Assembly (NCBI GenBank): GCA_019694805.1
Contig: JAIBBG010000012.1
Location: 1-64,000 of the forward strand
DNA from: Flavobacteriales bacterium
GTDB taxonomy: Bacteria > Bacteroidota > Bacteroidia > Flavobacteriales_D > Sanyastnellaceae
Length of the DNA: 64,000 nt
Direction: 5' to 3'
The notes under the pieces are model-generated. The model was not told where the DNA came from and did no database searches. It saw nothing but the letters and a program-made list of their open reading frames with translations. How positions within the stretch are numbered: position 1 is the first letter of the stretch; the number at the start of each line of letters is the position of its first letter. Both the position numbers and the translations under genes were made by a program. Shown here one piece after another: positions 17,446 through 26,600 of this stretch.

Positions 17446-18359
17446 GATTTGATCCTGTGCAGAATTTCGCTGATCAACGCATCGCTATCTGTGCCAGATA
17501 CTGCAAAGGATTTCAATGGTGCGTTCCATGTTTCAGCTACTGCAACTTGGACAGTGATGAGTTCTCCCGCTTTTTGTGCATGTATTCCAAGCGGTAATTG
17601 ACAACCACCGTGGAGTTGATTGAGCACTGTACGCTCAATTCGGATGATTTCACGAACACCTTCATCTGAAATTTTGCCGAGTGTGCGGATGACATCTTGA
17701 TCACTTTCTCTGCATTGAATGGCCAGTACACCTTGTGCAGGAGCTGGCACAAACATGTCTTCATCAAGCGCCTGCACATGCAAACCGCTGAGATCAAGAT
17801 TCAGTCGGTCAACACCTGCTTTGGCAAGTAGAATGGCGTCAAACTCTCCTTCACGAAGTTTGTTGATCCTGGTGGGGACATTGCCACGTATATCCTTGAT
17901 TTGTACATCAGGTCGAAGATGTAGCAATAGGGCTTTGCGTCGGGCAGAGGATGTACCTACTATGGCTTCATGACGAAAGGAAAGTTTTTGTTTTTCATCT
18001 TCACAACCTTGTCGCACCAAGAGCAATTCTCGTGCGTCTGCCCTCGGACTTACTGCACCAATGGTGAGACCAGAAGGCTGCTCGGTTTCAAGATCCTTGT
18101 GTGAATGAACAGCGATATCAATGCTTTGATTGAGCAATGCTTCTTCAATCTCTTTGGTGAAAAAGCCTTTGCCTTCGATTTTGTCAAAACTGAGATGCTG
18201 TATTTGATCGCCTTTGGTTTTGATGATATTCAAAACGCAAGGGACGCCGTTGGATTCGAGGAGGTTTTTGACATGATTGGCCTGCCACAAAGCCAGGTCA
18301 CTGCCGCGTGTTCCTATAATGAGTGGATTTCTCAAAGCGTGGTGAAATTCTTTCGGCAA
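17442..18359 (-). CDS. hemC: Hydroxymethylbilane synthase (porphobilinogen deaminase)
   Basis: Condenses four porphobilinogen units into hydroxymethylbilane. Visible features are the N-terminal GTRGSDLALWQA, the catalytic Asp loop IDIAVHSHKDLE, the arginine stretch VGTSSARRKALL, RGNVPTRINKL and the dipyrromethane-cofactor cysteine in LHGGCQLPLG. Its length of 305 is typical. The best start is a TTG at 18359, since no ATG fits. It lies 40 nt after hemA and is coupled to hemD. Confidence 0.96.
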   Translation of the reverse strand: MPKEFHHALRNPLIIGTRGSDLALWQANHVKNLLESNGVPCVLNIIKTKGDQIQHLSFDKIEGKGFFTKEIEEALLNQSIDIAVHSHKDLETEQPSGLTIGAVSPRADARELLLVRQGCEDEKQKLSFRHEAIVGTSSARRKALLLHLRPDVQIKDIRGNVPTRINKLREGEFDAILLAKAGVDRLNLDLSGLHVQALDEDMFVPAPAQGVLAIQCRESDQDVIRTLGKISDEGVREIIRIERTVLNQLHGGCQLPLGIHAQKAGELITVQVAVAETWNAPLKSFAVSGTDSDALISEILHRIKS

Positions 18360-18399
18360 ATGTGAGCATGATTATGCCATCCTTCACCAAAACGAATAA

Positions 18400-19635
18400 T
18401 TAGTTGCGTTTGATTTCTGAGAGCAAGACTTCTTTGGCCAGTTTCATGGGAATGGAGATGTATTTTTTCTCCATATAATTCATGATTTTTTCCAACAGCT
18501 CACGGGCTTCATCATCCAGATTTTCCAAGTCTTTTGCGAATACAGATCCAAGTGCGGTCGACTTGATATCGCGGATGGTTTCGGGAATAGACTGCATGGC
18601 TTTTTCAACCTGACGCGCCTGCCAGATTTTTTCAAACTCACGCATGGATGATTCGATGATCGGCTTGCAATCTTCCAATGCCTGCTCGCGAAATCTGATG
18701 TTCTCTGATGCTATCTTTTGAATGCTGAGCATATCAATATATCGAACCGGGAATTGAGTCAGAATTTCCTGATCGATATCTTGTGGGAGTGCAAGATCAA
18801 TCAATAGTTTTTGATGACTCTCTCCTTGTAAAAGGGCTGAATAAAGAGAAGGCGTTATGATGGCATCGTGAGCCGCTGTGCAGCTCACCATCACATCAAA
18901 TCCACCAGTGAAATGCGATAACTCTTGCAACGTGATGGCATTGGCGTGGCATGTGGCCGCCAATTCGGCTGCGTGTTCGATACTTCTATTGGCAATGGTG
19001 ATGTTGTGGTATCCGTTTTCTGCAAGAAACTTCGTGAAATTTCGGATGATTTGACCGGCACCAATGAGTAAAATTCTTGCGTCATCTTTGACGCCATACT
19101 CACGAAATTGCTGCCAGGCCAATGAGACAACACTCACTGGTTTTTTAGCAAGATCCGTGGTTGTGAAAACTTCCTTCGATGTTTTGATGCATTGTGAAAC
19201 GAGCAATCTCAAATCATCACCGGTAAGTTTGGCTTCAGCACATTCCTCATACGCTTTTCTCAGCTGTGTGATAATTTCTCTTTCACCGATGACCAATGAT
19301 TCAATACCAGATGCTACTTTCATTAAATGCTCTGCCGCTTCTGCACCATTGTATCTTTCTGCACCATGGCTTAGCAATTTGATAGTATCTTCTTGCAAAT
19401 TCGGGTAGAGCGAGCGAAGGATATTGGACGTAACTCCCGGACACACATAGTGTGGTAATGAAAAAATGATCTCAATGCGATTACAAGTTGACAGAAACAT
19501 CAATTCACTCAATTGATTTGTTTCTTTCATTTCAGCCAGAGCAGCCATCCGTTTGTCATCTGCAAGGTGCAGTTGACCAATTGTTTCCAATGGAAAATGT
19601 TTGTGGGTGATGGCGATGATTCTGAGTTCGTTCAC
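18400..19635 (-). CDS. hemA: Glutamyl-tRNA reductase
   Basis: Reduces glutamyl-tRNA to glutamate semialdehyde, the first committed step of C5 heme synthesis. The catalytic cysteine is Cys51 in FLSTCNRIEI. The catalytic domain is followed by an NADPH-binding Rossmann domain (ILLIGAGQIIRNFTKFLAENG) and a C-terminal helical dimerisation domain. At 411 residues its length is normal. The start codon is GTG. It leads a three-gene operon with hemC and hemD. No promoter element of clear quality was found in the preceding 230 nt, which hold no other gene. Confidence 0.96.
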   Translation of the reverse strand: MNELRIIAITHKHFPLETIGQLHLADDKRMAALAEMKETNQLSELMFLSTCNRIEIIFSLPHYVCPGVTSNILRSLYPNLQEDTIKLLSHGAERYNGAEAAEHLMKVASGIESLVIGEREIITQLRKAYEECAEAKLTGDDLRLLVSQCIKTSKEVFTTTDLAKKPVSVVSLAWQQFREYGVKDDARILLIGAGQIIRNFTKFLAENGYHNITIANRSIEHAAELAATCHANAITLQELSHFTGGFDVMVSCTAAHDAIITPSLYSALLQGESHQKLLIDLALPQDIDQEILTQFPVRYIDMLSIQKIASENIRFREQALEDCKPIIESSMREFEKIWQARQVEKAMQSIPETIRDIKSTALGSVFAKDLENLDDEARELLEKIMNYMEKKYISIPMKLAKEVLLSEIKRN

Positions 19636-19871
19636 GTCGTGCAGATTTACAACAGCAAATTTTCTCTCTTTGTCACGGCAATTGTCATACGAACGTCAGC
19701 CTGTGATAAGCATCAGTTTTGCTACTCGTGATGTTGATCTGCGACTAAGACACATAAGTGGCTGACAGACGCAGCCTTGAGTGCTCCAAATGTCCAACAA
19801 TGCCCTTTTAGACTTGTATGAAAGAACTGATTTTAGTCAGCCAAATGGGAAAAAGAAGTGACCGAACAAGA

Positions 19872-20564
19872 CTACCGCGGACGGAATTTGTTCTTCTTCT
19901 TATTGTTGTTGTTCTTGTTGAACTTGTGTTTGTTCTTGTTCTTACCAAACCGTTCAACATCGTATTCTTTGAAGCCACCTGTGGTGAGCGGCTTCACTGC
20001 TTGTAATTGGGTGACGTGTTCCAATCTGATGCTGCCGCGGGACATTGATGCGAGATCTTTCAAAATCACATCATCATGAACAACATTGCGATTCCAATTG
20101 GTGGCATTGTACTTCATGAGGTTGGCAATCGCTAACGCGAAGGCATTCTTTTCATCACCTTCTTCCATGGATGAGCATTTGGCGATCATGCTTTCTACAT
20201 AATGACCATAATGTCCGAATCGGATGTCGTTATGCGGATAGGGCATTGGCTCCGGTTTGCTTACCAGATGTTCAGCATCAGGGCGCGGATATGGACTATC
20301 CACATCGAGACCAAACTTGGACATGATGTGAAGGTGGTCCCACAATTTATGATTGAAGTCCTCAATGTCGCGGAGATGCGGAAACAATTGCCCCATGACA
20401 CTCAGGATGGCCCGGATGCACTTGTTGCGCTCTTCTTTGTCTTCCAGGGTAATGGCATATTCCACCATACGCTGGATATTACGTCCGTATTCCGGGATGA
20501 TCAGATGAGGGCGATTGCTATTATATGGCTGGAAATCCAGCTCGTTGTTGATGGTGTCCTGCAT
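19872..20564 (-). CDS. DUF4290 protein with Asn/Lys-rich tail
   Basis: A conserved Bacteroidota protein of unknown function. The core contains RPHLIIPEYGRNIQRMVEYA and ISVMGQLFPHLRDI-like stretches, all helical and without a signal peptide, so it is cytoplasmic. The C-terminus ends in a basic low-complexity tail of Lys and Asn (about 28 residues), which may bind RNA or membranes. An in-frame ATG at 20624 exists, but the promoter's -33 element covers it, so the ATG at 20564 is the real start and gives 230 residues. It is divergent from ftsZ. Confidence 0.82.
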   Translation of the reverse strand: MQDTINNELDFQPYNSNRPHLIIPEYGRNIQRMVEYAITLEDKEERNKCIRAILSVMGQLFPHLRDIEDFNHKLWDHLHIMSKFGLDVDSPYPRPDAEHLVSKPEPMPYPHNDIRFGHYGHYVESMIAKCSSMEEGDEKNAFALAIANLMKYNATNWNRNVVHDDVILKDLASMSRGSIRLEHVTQLQAVKPLTTGGFKEYDVERFGKNKNKHKFNKNNNNKKKNKFRPR

Positions 20565-20593
20565 GTAACGGGAAATTCTTTCAATTAGATGTG

Positions 20594-20624
20594 CAAACGT
20601 AAGCACTGCGGGCTGACTTTGCAA
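20594..20624 (-). promoter_or_regulatory. Promoter of the DUF4290 gene, consensus
   Basis: On the minus strand TTG (20624-20622) is followed after 20 nt by TACGTTTG (20601-20594), an exact fit to the Bacteroidota primary promoter. Transcription should begin around 20588, which rules out the upstream ATG at 20624 as a start. Confidence 0.75.
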
Positions 20625-20650
20625 AGTACGCTGTTACTAACATTCGGAGG

Positions 20651-20671
20651 TTCACTTTTTTGAAAAGTCAA
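20651..20671. promoter_or_regulatory. Inverted repeat between DUF4290 gene and ftsZ
   Basis: ACTTTT-TTG-AAAAGT is a perfect inverted repeat at 20654-20668. The symmetry continues for two more pairs on each side after one mismatch. It lies between divergent transcripts, just behind the DUF4290 promoter, and could be an operator acting on either gene. Confidence 0.4.
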
Positions 20672-20776
20672 CTTGAATAAGGGCGACAGGATATTCTTTC
20701 TTAGGCGATCGAAATTACTTGTGTCAGGTTATGCCTAAAATGCCTGATAACAAGCGTAAAACCCATATCAACCAAA

Positions 20777-22423
20777 ATGGAAAACACGTTAAAATTTGAT
20801 TTGCCCATCAATAATTCATCGATCATCAAGGTGATTGGTGTAGGCGGTGGCGGTAGCAACGCGGTGAATTATATGTACGAGCAGGGAATCAAAGGTGTGG
20901 ACTTTATCGTCTGCAACACCGATGCTCAGGCTCTTGATAAAAGCCCGGTGCCGATTAAAGTCCAATTGGGTAATACGCTCACTGAAGGACGTGGCGCTGG
21001 CTCCATCCCGGAGGTAGGACGCAATGCCGCTATCGAAAGTTTGGAAGAAGTAAAGGCATTGCTTTCTGAAAACACCAATATGGTATTCATCACTGCCGGT
21101 ATGGGTGGTGGTACTGGTACCGGCGCTGCACCCGTTATTGCGCGTGTAGCTAAGGATATGGGTATTCTTACTGTTGGTATCGTTACAGTGCCTTTCATGT
21201 TTGAAGGTCGTAAACGCTCACAGCAGGCTGATTTAGGTCTGAAGGAAATCAGAGAAAGTGTCGACACTTTATTGATTATCCGTAATGATAAACTTCGTGA
21301 ACTTTATGGAAACCTCACACTGAAACAGGCTTTCAGCCATGCTGATGAGGTACTCTGCACTGCTGCAAAAGGGATCGCAGAAGTCATCACGCTGATCGGA
21401 ACAGTTAACGTTGATATGAATGACGTGAAAACTGTGATGAAGGACAGCGGTGTAGCCATCATGGGATCGGGCCGTGCAAGCGGTGAAGGTCGCGCTAAAC
21501 GTGCTGTACAGGCTGCCCTTGAATCACCACTCCTCAATGATAACGACATCAACGGTGCAAACTTTATCCTGCTCAACATTACTTATGGTCAGGATGAACT
21601 GCTCATGGATGAAATCAGCGAAATCACTGATTATATCCAAGAACAAGCTGGTATGGGTGCTGAGGTGATCTGGGGTTATGGTCAGGATGATTCACTCGGC
21701 GAAGATGTATGTGCTACAGTCATAGCTACTGGTTTTGCTGCGAAGACTGTAGATCACGTTCTTCCGGTAGCAGCTCAGGAGCCTAAGAAAATGTGGCTTG
21801 AAACAGAAGGTGCAAAAGAAGTTACTGCGAAAGTTGAAAAACCCGTGACCGAAGTTCCTGAAGTGAAAAATGAAATTCAGGAAGAGGTATCCAATGAGCC
21901 TTTCATCAAGGTTGTGGATCAGAAGGTAGAGTTCGAGTTTGACGTCACCAATCATATTGAAAATGTGGAAGAAGAATCTGTTGAAGATTCACTTCCTGAA
22001 TTGTCATCTCTGAAACTCAATATACAGGAAGAACAGATTGTTGACCAGCCTGTTTACCATGATCTGGGCAGCGACCTCGGTGAAATCGTTGCGAAACAAT
22101 CCGACGAGTCACCTTCAGATACGCTGGTTCACAAGGAAACGCAAGTAGTCAGTGACCGACCAAACCGCACTGAATTGATGGCCAGAAACAAGGAACGCGA
22201 AATGCGCATCCGTGAATTTACCATCAAACTCAAAACTCCGAATGGATTGAATGAATTAGAGAGCGAACCTGCTTATGCACGCAAAAAAATATCTCTGGAT
22301 TCACCGCGTTACAGCGAACAAAGCAACGTTTCTCGTTACTCGTTGAATGAATCTACGGATGAAAATGGTCAGAAAAAGATCGAACTCCGGGATAATCCAT
22401 TCCTTCATGACAATGTAGACTGA
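20777..22423 (+). CDS. ftsZ: Cell division GTPase FtsZ
   Basis: The tubulin-like GTPase that forms the division ring. The nucleotide-binding loops are visible: GVGGGGSN at residues 21-28 and the tubulin signature GGGTGTG at 110-116. GTPase and C-terminal domains end near residue 330. A long, acidic, Glu/Val-rich linker of more than 150 residues then leads to a C-terminal region ending RDNPFLHDNVD. At 548 residues it is longer than E. coli FtsZ because of this linker, as is common in Bacteroidota. Here it is a single-gene unit with its own terminator and no ftsA or ftsQ beside it. Confidence 0.97.
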   Translation: MENTLKFDLPINNSSIIKVIGVGGGGSNAVNYMYEQGIKGVDFIVCNTDAQALDKSPVPIKVQLGNTLTEGRGAGSIPEVGRNAAIESLEEVKALLSENTNMVFITAGMGGGTGTGAAPVIARVAKDMGILTVGIVTVPFMFEGRKRSQQADLGLKEIRESVDTLLIIRNDKLRELYGNLTLKQAFSHADEVLCTAAKGIAEVITLIGTVNVDMNDVKTVMKDSGVAIMGSGRASGEGRAKRAVQAALESPLLNDNDINGANFILLNITYGQDELLMDEISEITDYIQEQAGMGAEVIWGYGQDDSLGEDVCATVIATGFAAKTVDHVLPVAAQEPKKMWLETEGAKEVTAKVEKPVTEVPEVKNEIQEEVSNEPFIKVVDQKVEFEFDVTNHIENVEEESVEDSLPELSSLKLNIQEEQIVDQPVYHDLGSDLGEIVAKQSDESPSDTLVHKETQVVSDRPNRTELMARNKEREMRIREFTIKLKTPNGLNELESEPAYARKKISLDSPRYSEQSNVSRYSLNESTDENGQKKIELRDNPFLHDNVD

Positions 22424-22452
22424 TTCAGCTTAATCTGAAAATCAGCATATAG

Positions 22453-22486
22453 AAAAGGGCCATTTCCGAAAGGGGATGGCCCTTTT
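22453..22486 (+). terminator. ftsZ terminator
   Basis: AAAAGGGCCATTTCC pairs with GGGGATGGCCCTTTT (two G-U pairs) around a GAAA loop. It starts 30 nt after the ftsZ stop. Strong intrinsic terminator. Confidence 0.85.
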
Positions 22487-22574
22487 CCCTTTATGTGCAA
22501 TCGTCTTTGGTGTTTTCACATGTCGGCTGAGATTGTATCTTCACCGCGGATTTTTTTACATCCACATCAACTCT

Positions 22575-23369
22575 ATGGAAGCATATCTCCAGGTCTTTTC
22601 ATCATTCGACGGTATTCTAAGTCTATTCACGCTTGTCGTGCTGGAGATAGTTCTTGGTGTAGACAACATCATTTTTATTGCGATCATCTGTGGTTATATT
22701 CCAAATAAGAAGGATCAACGCAGAGCAAGATTTATCGGTTTGATGCTGGCTTTGGTGGTGAGGATCATACTGCTTTCTACCATTAGCTTGATTACCAAAA
22801 TGGTTGATCCGTTCTTCTACCTGGGACATATACCAGTTACAGGACGTGGATTGATCTTGTTTGGTGGTGGTGCATTTCTGATCGTCAAAACGGTCAATGA
22901 AATTTACCACAAGTTTAAGATTGCCGATAAAGAGGAAGCCGCCAAGGAGCGCCATATGAGCTGGACCAAGGCTATCTTTCAAATTACACTCATCGATATT
23001 GTATTTTCATTTGACTCCATCATCACTGCAGTTGGTGTCACCTCTGATAATCCCGATGCATCACTTGCATTGGCGACCATGATCATGGCAGTAGTTGTGG
23101 CCATGATTGCCATGTTGCTTTTCGCTCCTTATGTGAGTGATTTCATTGAAAAATATCCTACCATCAAAATGCTTGCTCTTGCGTTTCTGGTTGTCATTGG
23201 TATCATACTCGTCACAGAATCATTGGAAGATGCTCATGTATTGCATTTGCCGGAAGGTGTCAACATCAAGATTTATGCTTATGTCGCCTTGGCATTCTCT
23301 GTGATTGTGGAATCGCTCAATATTCGTTTGAAGAATGTGAAACAAAGGAGATTGGGCAATTCTGAATAA
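22575..23369 (+). CDS. TerC-family integral membrane protein
   Basis: A seven-helix inner-membrane protein of 264 residues. The first helix VVLEIVLGVDNIIFIAI and the later IDIVFSFDSIITAVGVT carry the paired Asp-containing motifs of TerC/YkoY proteins. Members are linked to metal (manganese) export and metalation of secreted proteins in other bacteria; the role here is inferred. An in-frame ATG at 22476 lies inside the ftsZ terminator and encodes unconserved residues, so the ATG at 22575 is chosen. A weak -7 element TATCTTCA lies at 22536-22543. Confidence 0.88.
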   Translation: MEAYLQVFSSFDGILSLFTLVVLEIVLGVDNIIFIAIICGYIPNKKDQRRARFIGLMLALVVRIILLSTISLITKMVDPFFYLGHIPVTGRGLILFGGGAFLIVKTVNEIYHKFKIADKEEAAKERHMSWTKAIFQITLIDIVFSFDSIITAVGVTSDNPDASLALATMIMAVVVAMIAMLLFAPYVSDFIEKYPTIKMLALAFLVVIGIILVTESLEDAHVLHLPEGVNIKIYAYVALAFSVIVESLNIRLKNVKQRRLGNSE

Positions 23370-23594
23370 GCAGCGTTCTCCTTTTACAATGGTGTATGTC
23401 AAATGCCTGTCATTCAGATGCAATGATGGGTCAAGAATAATTGATGTCTTATTACACTTTGTTGTTTTGATGTCTTATGCGAGGCTTGCAAACCATATAT
23501 ATGCATATCAAGCTTGTTTACATGGATTGCCGCGTCTCATTCTGTGCCAAGTGCGATGTGTGATGAAATCATCTGGCTGAGACATGCCATAAAA

Positions 23595-23630
23595 AAAATC
23601 CGCAATCTGAAGCAACAGATTGCGGATTTT
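23595..23630. terminator. Bidirectional terminator after terC
   Basis: A perfect 15-bp stem (AAAATCCGCAATCTG with CAGATTGCGGATTTT) with a 6-nt loop lies between the plus-strand TerC gene and the minus-strand DUF2723 gene. A/T arms on both sides fit termination in both directions. The roughly 220 nt between the TerC stop and this hairpin hold no credible gene. Confidence 0.85.
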
Positions 23631-23649
23631 AAATCTTTAGGAAGTGATA

Positions 23650-26600
23650 TTATCCTTTTGGTTTGATGCCTTTCGGACCATCTAATTCTATGGGTTGAAC
23701 CCTTTGTGGTTGCGCCTTGTTGAGTGAATCTTGCGCACGCTTCATCCTTTCGAGTTCTTTTTCCTGCTTCAGGTATTCTTCATAGGAAGGAAGTTGGAAT
23801 TCTTCCAATTGACCATTTACCTGAGTTGTTAGCTCAGTGACGTATGGATCATTCGGCATGTATTCACGGGCCATAACAGCGAGGCGGTCATTGATCTGCG
23901 CACGCATGGTGACATCACGTGCAATGACTGCCTGACGTTTACCATCCAGACTATGATAGTATTCAATTTCCTGGTTGTTCAACTCCACCATTCGTTTGGT
24001 GAGCTCAAATGCTTTTGCTGAGTCACCTGCTTGATACAACATATCTACGGCTTGCCACATGATCTGTGGTTGCTCATAAGGAACTGTTTTCTCTGGCATG
24101 ACTTCAAGCGATTTATTCAAAACATTTTTCGCACTATCCAATTTGTTTTCAGTGATGAGTTGTTCAGCCAGGTGTCCGAATTGCAACCTAAGGTTGGTTG
24201 TCATCCTTCTGTTGTTTTCATCCATATAGATATTTTCCGTATCCATATTGCCCCACTTGAACTTGTTCATCATGTTGTTATACATGAGGTCTGTTCCAAT
24301 GCCTCCGTCCAGATTTGGATTATCGTTTTTCTTGTGTTTGATCGGAGTAAGACGGTATGCAAGACCTTCCAATTGGAAGTAAGGTTCCAATCCCATGTAA
24401 GCATCACCGCCTGTTGTCACGGCGAAGTAAACAGGACGCGACCAGTCCATGTTATTGAGAAGGTCGAGCACGGCGAGATTGGCTTTCGTAATGAATCCTC
24501 GCGGTCTTCCACCACCATCCAATACTGACCATGAAATTTCATTCACGAGGCTATCACCTTCGTGCAAGAATGGTCTGTATGATTCCACAACGCTGCTATC
24601 TACTTTGATTGAGAATTTGTAAGAAGGCAAGTATGCAATATTGCTCTTACCATTTTTCACAAATTTCGAATCGTCAAGTACCACTTTCATGGCATCGCTG
24701 AGTGGCATGAATGTTTTGGTTTCCTTGTAAGGATCCATAAACATGACATCACGAGTGCCTTGGCGATACTTCTGTTCCGGCATTTTGAAAGGCACGGGAT
24801 CACTCAAATACGCTTTGCGCTTCATCTGATCGATGTACCAGTCTGTGTTGAGCAATGATAGATTGACAATTCTGACATCTGTTCTGATACCTTCTACTTC
24901 TTGTGCATACCACAATGGGAAGGTGTCATTATCACCGTTGGTGAAGATGATGGCATTGGGCGCAAGAGATTCCAGATAATTCACGGCCATCGCAAGTCCG
25001 GTTTCGCGTTTTGCCCTGCTGTGATCATCCCAGTTGTATGAACACATAAGGAATGGGGCAACAAAGGCGAGAGCAGTTGGAGCAAGTCCTTTCATGATAC
25101 CATCACCCTGAACAAACATTTTTATGCCCAACATCACCGCAAATGCGATGAGAGAGACGATGCTCATGAATACCAAAGAAAGACCGAGTGCACTATCGCC
25201 ACCGACCGCTGATTCAACAGCATAGATGACGATCGAACCACCGAGAGTCATGGCAGCAAGGGTTCCAAGGTTTTTGACTGTGATATTTTGCGCTGCATAG
25301 TACAAGGCATAAACACCCAGTCCAACCCAAATAGCAAAAGCATAGAACGAACCTACCGAAGTGTAGTCACGCTCGCGTGGCTCCATAGGAGGTTGATTGA
25401 GGTAGATGATCACCGCAGCACCAGTAAGTATGAACAACATGGCTACTACTGAGAAATCCTTTTTATGCACCAACAATTGGAAGATGAGGCCGATGATGCC
25501 AAGTATCAGCGGTAAGAAATAGTATTTGTTGTATCCCGGATTTTTCAACTCGTATTCGGTAAGGTGATCGCGGTTGCCGAGTCTTTTCTCATCAATCATA
25601 TTCACTCCACTCAACCAGTTACCTTCTACAAAATCACCGTGACCTTGTTTGTCGTTCTGTCGTCCTGCGAAATTCCACATGAAGTAGCGCCAATACATCC
25701 AGCCCAATTGATAGCTCGTAAAGAAGCGGAATTCTTCTGAGCCTGATGGAACAGCTTTGCTATACAAACGTTCCAGATCACGAATCACTTGCTGCGGTGT
25801 TTTATCCTGATAACCATTTGGCATGCTTTGTTTTTGGGTGTAGTAGTTCAGCACGGCTTCGTTTTCAGCAATGGCGTCTTCGAGATTGGTTACTTTTTCT
25901 TTACCGCGTGGAGTATTCCAGTCTTGATAATTACTCCACTCTTTGTAAGGAGTGAGGTGATTTGCTTGACTGCTGTGCATCCTCGGGAAGAATCCCATAA
26001 AACGTCGGTCATAGTTCGGAATAGAACCTTTCTTTTCGCCACTCTCAACATATTCTTCCACCAAAATCAATTTGGCATCAGCGTGATCTTTGATGTATTG
26101 CTCCGCTTCAAAAGGTGTTCTGCATGAGATCACCAATTTGTCTTTGGAATCGTTGGTGCGCACGCTATAAGATTTCACCCAAACATCAGCGCCATCTTTA
26201 TACGGCTGCTCCATGTCTTGAGGTGTATTGAAGTATTGTCCAAAAAGCAAAGGACGATCTCCATATTGTTCGCGGTTGAGATAGGACAGAAGAGCGAAGA
26301 GGTTTTCCGGATTGTTTTCATCCATGGGCGGATTCGCTTGCGAACGGATGATGATCGTGGCAAATGAAGTATATCCGATAATGGCCATTGAAATACCGAG
26401 AATCAAGGTATTCAACATCACTGCACCTTTTTTGCGTGTAAACCACAATCCAAATGCAATCGCGCTGATCACCAAAATCACATAAACGGTCACACCAGAG
26501 TTGAATGGCATGCCCAATTCATTGATGAATACACGTTCAAACCAACCAGCAAGTGAAACCAGATAAATGATGACACCTTTTTGCACCAATCCGAGAATGG

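Noticed and set aside
23389..23580. 63-codon plus-strand frame after terC
   Set aside because: Composition is Cys- and Leu-rich without family likeness, no promoter or start context was found, and it lies just before a terminator.
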